This document shows positions 11,534 through 23,688 of a stretch of DNA of 64,000 bases, one piece after another (position 1 is the stretch's first letter; every line of letters starts with the position of its first letter). A model generated the notes under the pieces. The model saw nothing but the letters and a program-made list of their open reading frames with translations, ran no database searches and was not told the DNA's origin. This DNA comes from Lactuca virosa. Taxonomy: Eukaryota > Streptophyta > Magnoliopsida > Asterales > Asteraceae. A program made the translations under genes and the position numbers. Location: positions 310,936,540 to 311,000,539 of the forward strand of contig CAKMRJ010002223.1 of NCBI GenBank assembly GCA_928212115.1, read 5' to 3'.

Positions 11534-12455
11534 TGACGCTTGGTCATTTCTAGCCATTCTTTCACTTCCAAACTCAAGAACTCCCATTTCTCTCTTAACT
11601 ATCATCCCGTGTTTCGTCTTAGATCATCAAAAACGTAAGTGTTCTTTCCTTGATTTGTTGTTACACTTCATCTCCTAGTCACACTCTTTGATTTCATCCA
11701 TGAAAACATCCATTTTGACTAGATCTTCAAATCTTCAAGTTTCACCAAGAACACCAAGAACACACACTAGTGTTCTTAGCCAAAATCGGCCATTTCAAGC
11801 CTCTACATCGTAAGTACTCTTCCCATATACTTGATATCCAGTTAAGGTTCGTGCTTAGGACCTTGAAAACATCAAGAATGAAGGACGAAAAGGAGTTTAC
11901 GGTCAAGCCATCTCCCGTGACCGTAAACCCCTATAAGTGTGTCATTTGAGCCTTAAACTCTTCCTAAGGCTTGGACTTGAGGCTAGAACACTCCCAGGTG
12001 CCTTGTAAGACCTTAAAACACACTCACTTCATAATGTCCATGAGTTTACGGCCGTAAACTCCTTTGGGCCGTAAACTCATCAAAAGCCTCAATAGAGGTG
12101 GTCTTTCACACCATTGTGTAGAGTAAAATACCCTCAAGCTTCCCTAGCCTTCAAACACCCTCATATGCAACTTTGACCATGAGTTTACGACCGTACACTC
12201 CCTTGGCCGTAAACTCAAGACCGTAAACACCAAACCATGGCCTTAAACACTCTTTAGATGAATCACATGTGATTCCAACACTTGGTCAAAGTGTTTCCTA
12301 GTCCCATGAGGTGTTTCCTTGCCTTTGGTTGCTTCCAAGCACTATATTTATGTCAATATATGCCAATGTATGTCATTTAGGACTTGTTGTGTCTCGGGAC
12401 TTCACTGGTGGAACTTCTCATCCTTACGCGCGTATTCGTTGAATCACCCACATCA

Positions 12456-14606
12456 GGTGAGTTCATACCCCATAATCAATCTTTTAAACTGTTTTAAATG
12501 TTTTAAGGGGGGAATAAAAGTTCAACATAATGATAAGTGTATATGTTTGTTATAAACATCTTTCAAATTAATGCTTATGCCTTTTATAAGTGATCAAAAC
12601 ATTGCAAAACCTCTTTCATGTTATGTTACTTTATAGTCTAACAAAACTCCGTTTTAAAGTACAACCATAACTTAGTAGTAAAACGAGTATTTTCAACAAC
12701 AGTTCAACTACATTACTAGTAAACTATAATAGGTATAGTTTAAGGGTTCACAACATACTATAACACGTACATAGAGGAACATACTATACCAAGTACATAG
12801 AGGAACATATTATAACAATTACATGGAGGAACACACCATACTAAGTACCGGGAAAAATGACGTTAATATATCTTGCCGAGTTTGCGTTAACTTTAGTACG
12901 ATTACACGTATCTGGGTTAGCAGACACGAGGTGATAAAATATAATAATATATCTTTCCGAGTTTGCGTTAACTGTATTACGATTACACGTATCTGGGTTA
13001 GCAGACACGAGGTGATAAAATATAATAATATATCTTTCCGAGTTTGCGTTAACTTTAGTACGATTACATGTATCTGGGTTAGCAGACACGAGGTGATAAA
13101 ATATAATTATATATCTTTCCGAGTTTGTTTTAACTTTAGTACGATTACATGTATATGGGTTAGCAGACACGAGGTGATAAAATATAATAATATATCTTTC
13201 CGAGTTTGCGTTAACTTTAGTACGATTTTACGTATCTGGGTTAGCAGACACGAGGTGATAAAATATAATAATATATCTTTCCGAGTTTGCGTTAACTTTA
13301 GTACGATTACACGTATCTGGGTTAGCAGACACGAGGTGATAAAATATAATAATATATCTTTTCGAGTTTGTGTACGAGTTCACATTTAAACCTTTAATTA
13401 ACCGACTTAGGACTAAAGGCTATTTTAGATTCCCCGAGGTGTATTGTATATTTCATACTACCTGGAGTCTGCATTTTATTACTTAAGACTCTCCGAGGTG
13501 TATTGTCCATTTAATACTACCTGGAGTCTGTATTTTATTACTTTATAGTCAGCAGTGTCACTGCTGAGGTAAAACATTATTTTCCCTATTATATTCACTT
13601 GTGAACTTCTCACATATTCATTAATGTATATACTTTATTTAGTTAATGAGAGTCTCACTTGGGGAAATCTACAATAATACAAGAAACAAACACACATAAC
13701 ATTTGATGCCTTGGTAGAAGGCTACGTTTAGTAGAAAGGGCCATAATGCTAACCTTATGATTCCTTAATGTATACATCAAAGGATACATATACATCAATA
13801 GGATCCGACAGGTAATAGGATGTGTGCTCTCCGCTTCATTTCCTGTTCCTTGTTTGGTTGTGGGCTTAGAACAGATTCACCCAGTCTATTATCTATTCGA
13901 TTCTAGATATATATGTCCAGTATACATTGGGTCATCATAAGGGTACCAGTTATGGGTCAAGTCATAGGACACAGAGTCAATGCACAGTTTTCTAGAACAG
14001 AACATACTTTCCAAATCAGAACTTTTGGTATACAAAACTAGAAACTTACCAGTTAAGGGTTTAATCCATTTTATTAAACCAATATAAACTAAGTGATTAT
14101 AGAAGTAATCACTGTGGTCACATTTTATTATAAGAAATAAGGGTTTTTCTTAAAGAATCTTTTCATTAAATATAAATAAACCATTACAATTAACTCCATG
14201 AGTAACAAGTGAACACGCCAGAGTTATATACAACAATGATCTAACAAACAATGGAATGTGTGCTATCCGCCTTACTCACTGTTCCTTATTGGTGGTGAGC
14301 TTAGGGCAAATGCGCACAGTCGATTGCTTGTTTACTCTGAGTTTTATATCACTTGTATCCATTTAGTACTCATAGAAGGGATTGTAGGATCATTTTTACG
14401 TATCTTTCATCATAGTAGGAAATATAGGATTTCCTAAGAGGAACAGGCGAACTTTTCTAAACAGAACTTACAACTCACTACATTTTTCAACTACATTTTT
14501 AACAGCATTTTGCTACAAAATTTTACAACTTACTTACATCACTAAAAGCTTATGAACTCACCAGCTTAATTGCTGATCAACTCTTTCAAATAACTTTTAT
14601 TCTCAG
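12456..14606 (+). other. Candidate intron in the E LTR leader
   Basis: Donor CAG|GTGAGT at 12457. GGTGAGTTCATA (12456-12467) is perfectly complementary to TATGAACTCACC (14551-14562). Then follow a CAGC/GCTG hairpin, a branchpoint-like CTGAT (14573-14577) and acceptor TTCTCAG (AG at 14605-14606), 30 nt past the branchpoint A. The same order appears in five other LTR families of this window. Splicing itself is inferred. Confidence 0.5.
12750..13389 (+). repeat. Minisatellites in E LTR: ~30-bp and 81-bp units
   Basis: About three diverged ~30-bp units (12750-12845, AACATACTATA type) precede six full 81-bp units plus a partial seventh (12865-13389). Because 81 is a multiple of three, the array is open in both directions and produces 27-residue repeat peptides; these are almost certainly not proteins. 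It lies wholly inside the candidate intron. Confidence 0.9.
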
Positions 14607-14845
14607 CAACTAGTAGACAGGTACTCGCACTGGGATTTAGAAGATGGAGCAGTATTGCTTCAAGTCTTGTTTGTTATTTGCTTATGTATTCTATGTTTGT
14701 GAACATACACTTTGTAAACACTTTCTTTCTAATGAAATGGTTGTTCATTACTTTTCTTACTATAATGTATGTCTTGTGATACTAAACATGACGTCCTCCA
14801 CCCCAGAATGTTTCTGCCGTTCCGGTTTTGGGGTGTGACAGAGAT

Positions 14846-15366
14846 ATACATCTATGTCGATAAAAACTCGTAGATCTCCATATTTAGAGTTCTCAAGGAA
14901 CGGGACCTGCTCCGAGGCAGCACACTCAAGGAAAAAAAGAGCTCTCTCAATAAACATCTTGGTGATCTTCGTCACCAACTATGTCCTCTGCCTCAGCAAC
15001 ATATACTCCTGGGCTAACCTCTTCCTCTCCATCAATGGAACATAATCAGTGCGGAACATTTTCTCCCAAGTCCATACGGATTTCTTCGCATGAGAATAAG
15101 AGTCGGTACTAAAATAACCCCCTCCCCTCAACTCCTACAGCAGCAACAACTGCAGTGGCGGTAGAAGCAGTAGCCTCAGTGACATCAGCATAGCGCGCGT
15201 CAGACATCTCGATCATGGCAGTCTTAATAGAACCAAATACCTTTGGGATTGCCTTCCTAACATCCATGGTCACCTGAGTGGTGATCATCTCATGAATCTC
15301 TTCATCAGTCAATCCTGTCCTTGTCGGGCCACCCGCTCCTGATCCAGAACCTCTAGTGATCGGCAT
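14846..15366 (-). pseudogene. Gypsy D gag N-terminus
   Basis: ATG at 15366 opens MPITRGSGSGAGG, then a helical stretch EEIHEMITTQVTMDVRKAIP and an alanine-rich linker. After a break it continues (about 14978-14846) with FIERALFFLECAASEQVPFL. This is the usual start of plant gypsy Gag, the capsid protein. The reading frame has stops and a frameshift around 15109. The E insertion interrupts it, and the C-terminal part with zinc knuckles lies at 8700-9226. Confidence 0.75.
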
Positions 15367-16060
15367 ACTGAAAAACAAACTAGAAGGCATCAAAAAAGCC
15401 ACAATTCATAGTATTACATCATTATGGAATTACCAAACCCTCAAGATTCATAATTACCTTGATACGTATATAGTTCATGTGCTTCCAGTAGTACGGGTCG
15501 ATACGACCTTCCACACCTACCCGTATTTGTCTCAAGGGGCCGTCATGTATCACCCGACCACAAGGCCCAACATCTAGGATAAGTATACATCCTACACATA
15601 CTCTTCTAAAAGTGGCTAATCCTTTCTCACGTTGGCCTACTACAACCATAATCACTCACGGAACTTCCATCAACCCTACAACCGCTCGTGCATGCTAATC
15701 ATACATAACTTTGGATTCCATAGACAGTCGACTACTTAATTCTACACTAAGCCCACAACCAGACAAGGAATAGGAAATAAAGCTAAATCAAACATTCTCT
15801 ATCTATGAAATTTTAGTTATATACAACTACAGTGCACACACTAAGCAACTACCGTAATGATGTTAGTTCCGTCTAGCATAAAAGAAATCCTCGTATACTG
15901 TCAAGCATCATAATTCAGGAAATTCTATCATGTAATTCCTAAAGATCCCTAGCCTACCAACTAGCATGCAGTTCTATCATAGCATCTATACACAAAACAA
16001 GTGTGGGTATCTTGAGCAATACTTTCCTTGGCTTCGGCTGATTCTACATGATACGTAATT
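15367..16060 (-). other. Untranslated leader of gypsy D, truncated
   Basis: Non-coding. It contains a minus-strand copy of the conserved motif (15750-15772, complement of TCCTTGTCTGGTTGTGGGCTT). No primer-binding site (GCTCTGATACCA on this strand) and no LTR follows, so the 5' end of D is lost or replaced near 16060. Confidence 0.5.
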
Positions 16061-17439
16061 TATATTCTAATTTTAACTAACTATTATGCCTAAGGTAGTG
16101 TACCTAATCCAAATAGAATAACACAAACAGTCGGGTATCGAACACAGGCAACATAATTAATTGGCTAATTTGATCTACTAAAGTTACCTAAATTACTATT
16201 AATTAAAAAAGGTGATCTTTCTCTAGTTTTTAACGACTAGAAACTTAAACACTTAATTAACATTTAAAAAGAAAATAACTAAAAACACAAGAAAAATTAA
16301 GAAAACAAAAGACGATTTTTTTAACCAAGATAATTAAGATACTTCCATTTAGATTCGATATACTTGCTTTTATGGTTGATTTAACAGAAGTGCAATGGAT
16401 TAGTGGTTCATTGATTACCGATTCCTAAGGTGACAAGATTAATGTTCACTAAACTAATCCTTTAGCAAATAGGTTCATTCCTAAGGTGACAAGATCAAGC
16501 ACATAAACTAACAAATTTACTGGTGTTCAGTTCGAGTTATGTGAGACTTATAATGGATCGATCTTATTAGGTTAATTAAATCAATATAATATATGATTGG
16601 TCTTCATGTATTAGCTCTTGTATTCACTTACCCACTTTTCTATTTAACCCTAGGTTTTTGGTCAAAATACTAGTCCTACAATTTTGCAAATCACAAGATC
16701 ATAAGTTTAAAGTCAATTAAGAATGATTGGTCATAAAAACTTAATTAAACTCAACAATAAATATAAAATTAGTAATCATAAACATAGAGAGGTTCTTTAA
16801 TAAGATAACATAACAAATAATCAACTTAGCATAATCCAATCCATAAATCAACTCATAATAAGCAAGCAATCTAGTCAAAACGAAAGTTAGGGTGTTTAGC
16901 CCATAACTTTAGCAAAGAGACATGTAAAAACAATATTCACTTTGATAGTCATGATCAAAACAAAGTAAAACAAGTAAAAAGGAGTAATGTTTCCTCAGAT
17001 GTCTCAAAAATCAAGCTAGTAATCGAATTCTACACTTCTCAACCTTCAATGTACGTTTCTGGTCTCTAAGGGTTGATAATAGCTTCTAGCATCCAACCTT
17101 TTTGAGAGAAAATCGATCCATATATATAGTTTTCGAAAATCGGTGCACTACGGTGCGGTTATGGCAACCATGTCGTGTTTGGTGGCATATTCGAGGATCC
17201 GGCAAGGCATTATACCATCTAGAATCTTCATGTGACCACGGTGTTTTTAAGGAGAACATGTCGTGTTTCTTCAACTTTTCTTCTTCTTTTAGTCTTGATC
17301 CAAATTCCTAGATTCTCGCTTCCATTTTGCTTCCTCTCTGGTCCAAGCGTGTCTTTTACTGCTACAACACAAAATATAACAATTTAAGTACCTTTTGTCC
17401 TAATAATGAGCATAATTAAGGCTAAAAATATTAAGATAT
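16061..17439 (-). other. Unassigned non-coding repeat, possibly Tat/Athila-type LTR
   Basis: AT-rich with no ORF of substance. Read on the minus strand, it ends near 16090-16130 with TGTTCGATACCCGACTG followed by GGATTAGGTACACT. That resembles the 'TGTGTTCGA.ACCCGAC' stretch I remember from the ends of Tat/Athila-type LTR regions. Two direct copies of ATTCCTAAGGTGACAAGAT lie about 45 bp apart (16423-16490). Ends and TSD are not found, so the assignment is tentative. Confidence 0.35.
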
Positions 17440-17440
17440 G

Positions 17441-17441
<1 letters not shown>

Positions 17442-17490
<49 letters not shown>
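17442..17490. repeat. (TA)n microsatellite
   Basis: About 49 bp of uninterrupted TA next to the 3' LTR of G. It may mark the target preference of G or later expansion. Confidence 0.95.
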
Positions 17491-17493
<3 letters not shown>

Positions 17494-17494
17494 T

Positions 17495-18310
17495 TGATGG
17501 GTTATTAGTATAACTACAACCAATGTGTTCATGCAACACTAATTGTTTGGATATAAGTTTTTCACTATTTGAACATGAAAATTGAATACCAAAGCAAAAC
17601 CCTAGATCTAGCATATATAATTCGAAAATTACATAATAAAGGGTTTTTATAATTACCTTAACTTGTTATGTAGTAATAACAAGAAACGTTGCAGATCCTT
17701 GACTCTTGAAAGCTTAGTACCTGAAATGTTGCACCTCTAATGGTTCACAAACACTACTAGCAAGAGGATGGGAGGAGAGAGGAGGGAAGACTCTAGGAAT
17801 TTTGGCTAGGGTTTCTTTTGTACGCATTGGCCGAAAATCCTAAGCCTATTGGGTCTTTATATAGTTGTGGGCTGCTAGGGCTTCTGGAGGAAACCCTAAT
17901 TTCCTGCTTAAGGCTTAAGCAGCCCAAAGATCTCCCATAAATAGGCCTTGTACGAAACCTATAGGGCCTCCCTATAGATTTTCGTGCACTCCTAATTAAG
18001 GACTCTATCAATCCAGTTTCGCAACTATCAATGATTTGCAAAGAAGCTCATGTTCCTTTAATCAGTTCCTATAATCCTGAAATTAATTCCAAAATAATTT
18101 CTGATTAAATACCAATTAAGTAGCATGATATCTAATTAATATACTATTTTCATAATACATTAATAAATCAATTTATTATTCTAAATAATAAACTCTCTCC
18201 AAAAGTAATCATGTCAAGTTGCTAGGGTGAAGCCAACCCAAAAGGACCATGCTACTATGAAATCAAGTACATACCAATTATAGTTATGCGCTTAGACACC
18301 TAATCCAACA
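17495..18310 (-). repeat. 3' LTR of copia G
   Basis: 816 bp. On the minus strand it runs from TGTTGGATTAGGTG (18310) to AACCCATCA (17495). The PPT-like CCAATTAGGAGAC lies just before it (18311-18323). Confidence 0.9.
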
Positions 18311-19165
18311 GTCTCCTAATTGGATAAGTCTAATAATTATAACCGCAAGTATGAATTCGAATTTTGACTAGCAATCATAGCTTTCAAAAGTCGTAGTCAA
18401 ACTCTGACCTAGTCAGTTACAAGTGCTTAGATAAGGGATCATATAATCCTCTATTCTGCAAGATATCATGTGGACAAAGGCATGGAATAGAATCATTCTC
18501 ATTGTCCAACAATTTGTTTCCCGATTTTTGATTTGTATGACAATGAACTTAATTGAACACATCAATTCAGTCCAGACCGGTCCCGACACATAAGTCAACA
18601 CAAAATCGTTAAGGGGCCCAAGATATCGATTTTACCCCCTTGGGATAAAAGGAACAGATAAACTTTGACTTATATGCTTGTACTATTTACTCATCAAATC
18701 GTACACAACAATACGTTTTATAACATCAAGTTACTGATGCGTTTACATATTATCAATGCACAACCAACTCGTAAACAACAACTCATATATCTCGGTTTAA
18801 AGATTATACGATATTATTGTCTCATAATTACTCGTGATAAATTCCATGAAGTAATTCTATGAGCGTGGGTTTAATCCAATACTCAAATCCCCATTTCAGG
18901 AGTACTGATGAATGTTGCAGCAAACATTTTCTATGTCTAAACACTTAGACAATCTATAGGCCAATTCATGACAGTCTTAATTCAATACTTACTTCCAAAG
19001 TATGATCGACTGTGGATAATTTGAACAATCCAATTATTATGGAAGTAAAACATGCAAAGTTGAAACACAAGATAAACAATTGACAAAAGATAGTAACCAA
19101 TACTCATAAATAAATCTCCATTATTTAATCATCAAATGTCAATTACATTTATCTATTACAGCTTT
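18311..19165 (-). other. Post-pol non-coding region of G
   Basis: About 855 bp between the RNase H stop and the 3' LTR. The part next to the LTR is shared with B (2740-3131). No protein-coding signal. Confidence 0.7.
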
Positions 19166-20690
19166 CTAAATATCTATGTAATCAATAAAACTAATATCGT
19201 CCTTCAGACCAATACTCCTCGTATGTTGAATGTGCTTAATCCTACTTAGACCCTTTGTGAGGAGATATGCAGGATTCTCTTCTAACGATATCCTCTTGAT
19301 GACGAGGAGTCCTTCTTCTACTCGATTTCGGATGAAGTGGTATTTTCTGTCGATATGTCTAGATCTTACATGATCCCTTGGTTCCTTGGTCAAGGCAACC
19401 ACTCCTTCATTATCGCAGAAAATCACCATGGGCTCCTTTATGGCAGGTACAACTCCAAGGTCTCCAAAGAAGTTCTTCAACCATATAGCCTCCTTGGACG
19501 CTGCACTCGCGGCTATATACTCTGACTCACACGTTGAATCATACACGGTCTCATGCTTGGAACTTTTCCAAGTCACTACTCCTTCATTGAGTGTAAACAC
19601 CCAACCATACTAAGAATGGAAGTTGACTCGGTCTGTCTAAAAACTGGCGTCACTATAACCAGTAACTCTTAAGTCATCACTACCACCAAGTACAACGACC
19701 CGGTCCTTTGTCATTCGCAGATACTTAAGAATTTTCTTGACTGCTATCCAGTGAGCTTTACCCGAGTTCCCTTGATATCGACCAACCATGCTCAAAGCAA
19801 AAGCTACATCAGGACGAGTACATGTCATAGCATACATGATCGAGCCAACGGCGGAAGCACATGGAACTTGACTCATTTCCTTTATCTCATTATCGATACT
19901 CGTACTTTGAGTTTTACTCGGTTTGGTATTGGTCTGGATAGGCAATTCTCCCTTCTTGGAATTCTCCATGCTAAAACGCTTTAGCACTTTATCCAAGTAA
20001 GGACTTTGACTAAGTCCAATTAGTCTTCTACTCCTATTTCTCAAAATCCTTATTCCGAGAATATAGGCAGCCTCTCCTAGATCTTTCATAGCGAAACACT
20101 TTCCAAGCAAGGACTTGACTTCCTGCAAAGTTGGAATGTCGTTTCCTATTAGTAGTATATCATCGACATACAATACTAGAAATCTAACTATATTCCCACT
20201 AGCTTTGACATACACACAGGACTCATCCTCACTCCTAGAGAAACGTAATTCTTTAACTTTCTCATTGAAGCAAAGATTCCATCTGCGAGACGCTTGCTTC
20301 AATCCATAGATGGATTTCTCAAGCTTGCACACTTTGTTGGGGTATTTAGCATCCACAAAACATTCTGGCTGACACGAACATCCTTAGTCAGCCTCCCATT
20401 AAGGAAAGCGGTTTTGACATCCATCTGCCAGATTTTATAATCATGAAACGCAGTGACGGCTAACATAACCCTAATAGACTTGATCTTGGCTACGGGTGAA
20501 AAGGTCTCATCATAGTCCACCCCTGGAGTTTTAGTAGAGCCCTTCGCAACCAGCCATGCCTTGAACGTGTGTACCTTTCCATCCATTTGCACCCAATTGT
20601 CTTACGACATGGTTCGTTGTCAACCAAGTTCCAAACTTGATTGTCATACATAGACTGGATCTCGCTGTCCATCACCTCATTCTATTTAGC
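19166..20690 (-). pseudogene. Copia G reverse transcriptase and RNase H
   Basis: RT starts around 20675 with a MMDSEIQSMYDNQVWNLVD stretch, then KTPGVDYDETFSPVAKIKSI and MDVKTAFLNG. A broken frame leads to 20356-19637 with VCKLEKSIYGLKQASRRWN, the catalytic LYVDDILLIGN (about 20175-20145) and the thumb. RNase H follows at 19600-19166 with TCESEYIAASAASKEAIWLK, CDN and HIDRKYHFIR. It would make the cDNA of the element and remove the RNA template. A stop separates RT and RNase H (about 19612-19637) and there are frameshifts around 20350 and 20590, so it is dead. Confidence 0.88.
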
Positions 20691-22200
20691 AGACTCAGGG
20701 CACGCCATGGCTTCCTTGTGGTTAGAAGGTTCATATGAATTTACCAGTGTACTATCACTAATAAACGTATCACCGTATGTAGTAATATGAAAACCATCAA
20801 ACTTTGGTGTCATTCTAACTCGAGTGGAATGCCTAAGAGGTAACGACTCGTCATTTGGTTCAACAGGAATTTCTTCCTCGGGTTTAGCGCTAGTGTTAGA
20901 GGATCCTTCATCGCTTGACTCTTGAATGTCTTCAAGATCAATTATACTCCCACTGTCCTCTTTTCATATGAGTTCCCTCTCGCGAAAAAATCCCCTTCGT
21001 GCTACGAAGACCACGTACTCACTAAGTCTGTAGAATAAGTATCCAAAGGACTTGTGTAGGTAGCCGAAGAAAATACATCGCTCACTTTGAGGTTCAAGCT
21101 TGTCGTGAGTCTATCGTCTAACGAAAGCTTCACAACCCCAAACATTGATATGTGCCAACGAGGGAACCTTACCTGTCCACATCTCGTGAGGTGTTTTGGC
21201 AACCTTCTTTGTCGGGACTAGATTAAGGATATGGGCAGAAGTCTCTAAGGCATACCCCCAGAATGATATTGGAAGTGAAGCTCGACTCATCATGGAATGA
21301 ACCATGTCCAACAAGGTTCGATTACACCTCTCAGCCACACCATTAAGTTGTGGTGTCCTAGGAGGTATCAATTGTGAAACAATTCCACATTCCTTGAGGC
21401 AGTCATGGAACTCGATACTAAGATACTCACCACCCGTATCGGATCTGAGCATATTGATCTTCCTGCCCAATTGATTTTCGACTTCATGTTTAAACTCTTT
21501 GAATTCTTCAAAGGTTTTTGTCTTATGCTTGATTAAGTAGACATATCCATATCTGCTATAATCATCGGTAAAAGTCACATAAAATCGACTTGCATCCCTC
21601 TTGGTGGATCTGAACGGCCCACACACATCGGTGTGTATGAGTTCCAATAATCCATCACCTCTTTCACACGAACCTATGAAAGGTGATTTAGTCATCTTTC
21701 CAAGCAAACAAGACACGCATGTATTATCTGACCTTAGGTCAAATGATTCCAACACTCCATCCTTTTGGAGTTGGGAAATGCGCTTTTTGTTGACATGTCC
21801 AAGACAGCAATGCCACAAGAATGCTTTGTCTAAACCATTAGATGAATCAATATGCAACACACTATTTCCTAAATTATCTACAACCATTACAGTTTCATTT
21901 ACACCATCACAAGGAAATACTTCAAAATAAGATACACCATTATAATAAGCATTAATAGATCCATTCTCATTATCAAAAGAATATCTAAAACCTTGTATGT
22001 ACAAACCATGAAAGGAAATAATATTCCTCATCATTTCTGATGAGTAGCAACAATTATTCAAGTCTAAACATAATACACTACTAAGCTTCAAAGAATAAAC
22101 GCCGATCTTGGTAACTTGTGATGATCTCCTATTGCCCATTATTAGGTTCATCTTCCCAATCTCCACATTCCTACTTTCTTTTAGTCCCTGCAAGTCAGAG
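20691..22200 (-). pseudogene. Copia G GAG-pre-integrase and integrase
   Basis: The 360-codon piece (22193-21111) begins in the protease-integrase linker. It contains the zinc-binding region HCCLGHVNKKRIS...CVSCLLGK, with the HHCC pattern at about 21810-21700. The catalytic core follows: TDVCGPF, FTDDYSRYG, SDTGGEY, then NGVAERCNRTLLDMVHSMM with the catalytic Glu. Integrase joins the cDNA to host DNA. The C-terminal part down to 20691 is frame-broken. Confidence 0.88.
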
Positions 22201-23215
22201 CAAATGTGAAAACCACATCATGTATCAAGGACCCAAGAATTAGAATGCGATGAATTTTTAGACAAAATAGTTTAAATACCTGCTGAGGTTGGCTTGATCT
22301 TGCCATCCTTAAGGTCATGTAGTTACTTGGGGCAGCTTCGTCTCTAATGCCCCTTGTCATAGCAGTAGAAGCACATAACATCTTTTGGATCAGTGGCAGG
22401 GGGATCAGAACTGGTTTTTTCTTTGGGTCCACTACTAGAAGACCCATCATGAGACTTTCCCTTCCAGTTTCGCTTAGAGGGCGCTTTCCTCTTTTTCCCC
22501 TTCCCTTGTGCAATAGTCAGGACTGGGGTAGAAGCAGTAGGATTCGATTCAACACCTTTTCCTTTTAACCCACTTTCAGCGATTCTCAGGAAGCCTTGAA
22601 GTTTGCTCAACGTGACTTCCTCTTTGCTCAAATGATAAGTCATCTTGAACTGATCATAGTAAGGAGGTAAAGAGTGCAAGAATATGTCAATAGCCAACTC
22701 TTCGTCAAAGTTCACCTTAAGCTTCAAGAGACGATCCACATAGCGTTGCATGCGTTTCAGGTGGGTCGTGATGGACTCTCCATCCTTCATCTTTGTGGTT
22801 ATGAGTGATCTGACTATCTCATTCCTTTCTTAACGTGCTCTTTGATGGTACTTCTCCATCAAGTCCTGGCACATCTCGTAAGGCCAATAGTCCTCATAAA
22901 ACCGTTGTAGCTTAGGAGTCATAGTTGCCACCATAGTGCATGACACCTTTGTAGCATCTTTGCATTGGCCCTATATTCAGTTATTTCTTAAGGAGTAGCT
23001 TTAGTTTCATCTGTCTCGTTTAACTTTTTGTTGAGGACGTATTCCTTGTCCTCAAATCGCAAGTCCATTATGATGTTACGAATCCAATCATTGAAATTGG
23101 TTCCATCGAATGTCACATTGGCACAAATGCTCAAGAGCAAGAAAGAGTTAGTAGAGTTGTTGTTGGAGGAACCGGAAGCATTATTTCAGGTAGAAATTTG
23201 AAAATGAAGAAAGAC
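22201..23215 (-). pseudogene. Copia G gag and zinc knuckle
   Basis: Broken frames from about 23190 give a copia Gag start (FDGTNFNDWIRNIIMDLRFE). The best piece, 22790-22344, carries the RMQRYVDRLLKLKVNFDEEL region, a lysine- and serine-rich linker, and CFYCYDKGH, the first half of a CX2CX4HX4C knuckle. A frameshift follows the knuckle. The start codon cannot be fixed. Gag would form the particle and package RNA. Confidence 0.78.
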
Positions 23216-23688
23216 CAGTTTTAGAATAGATAGGAAATCGTTAATATAACACCCAAATGAAATATTAAGATTAGGACCCAACACAATAATTCACAATTCA
23301 AAAAAGAGATGTCGTAATCCAATTGTAAATTATTTGAAGGTAGGTAAATGAAGATTTACCAATTCCACCACGAAAAATGAAATTTAAGTGAATTAAGTTT
23401 TTGAAATTTGTAATTCCTAGATCTTTTGAGATTCATTGAACCATTCAATGGCATGTTTAATCTCGATTATTCCCTTCAAATTTGTGAGTGGGATACCGAG
23501 GATCACAAATAAGGTGTGAATAACCATGCAATTTAGCTTGATACTCTCGATGTCATTTACCACTAAATCAATGTGTCGGTTAACCACACACGCTCCATTG
23601 ATCAATGATAATTTACGAGTTACCCATTTCCACCCTTTTTTAGTCCAGATTAGTGTGTCGATTAACCACATACGCTCCACTAACGACT
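23216..23688 (-). other. Leader of copia G, gag-proximal part
   Basis: Non-coding leader with repeated short blocks such as GTGTCGGTTAACCACACACG (about 23574-23593) and a similar copy at about 23655, also present in C and B. CGACT at 23684-23688 is the target duplication of F. Confidence 0.75.

Larger units (their letters stand above)
9227..14840 (+). mobile_element. Gypsy element E, internally deleted, inserted in D gag
   Basis: Plus-strand Ty3/gypsy remnant. It has a 5' LTR fragment, a gag zinc-knuckle fragment, leader-like DNA, a PPT and a 3,580-bp 3' LTR. Flanks are GAAAT (9222-9226) and GAGAT (14841-14845), a 5-bp duplication with one mismatch. The gag of D continues on both sides, which fixes the ends. 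Its LTR belongs to the same broad group as F, N and Z. Confidence 0.88.
11261..14840 (+). repeat. 3' LTR of gypsy E (3.6 kb)
   Basis: It starts TGTGACAACC immediately after the PPT and ends GGGTGTGACA. In order it contains a palindrome cluster and TATA (11483-11533), donor-like GTAAGT sites (about 11635 and 11811), palindrome GAGTTTACGGCCGTAAACTC (12042-12061), donor CAG|GTGAGT (12457), ~30-bp and 81-bp tandem repeats, two copies of the CCTTGTTTGGTTGTGG motif (about 13848 and 14283), the ACTCACC hairpin (14556-14576), a TTCTCAG acceptor (14606) and the terminal GTTTCTGCCG hairpin. Small ORFs within it are not genes. Confidence 0.9.
7098..16060 (-). mobile_element. Gypsy element D (minus), interrupted by E
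   Basis: The remains of an old Ty3/gypsy element read right to left: leader (16060-15367), gag N-terminus (15366-14846), then after the E insertion gag C-terminus with zinc knuckles (9226-8700), protease remnant, RT and RNase H (8349-7098). At 7098 copia C interrupts it. No D LTR is seen; the right end fades out near 16060. It is the oldest layer on the left side of the window, since C and E both sit in it. Confidence 0.85.

Noticed and set aside
12823..13389. 188-codon ORF of 27-residue repeats, with a mirror ORF on the other strand
   Set aside because: The open frames follow from an 81-bp tandem unit (a multiple of three) without stops. It sits in an LTR and has no start context or other domain.
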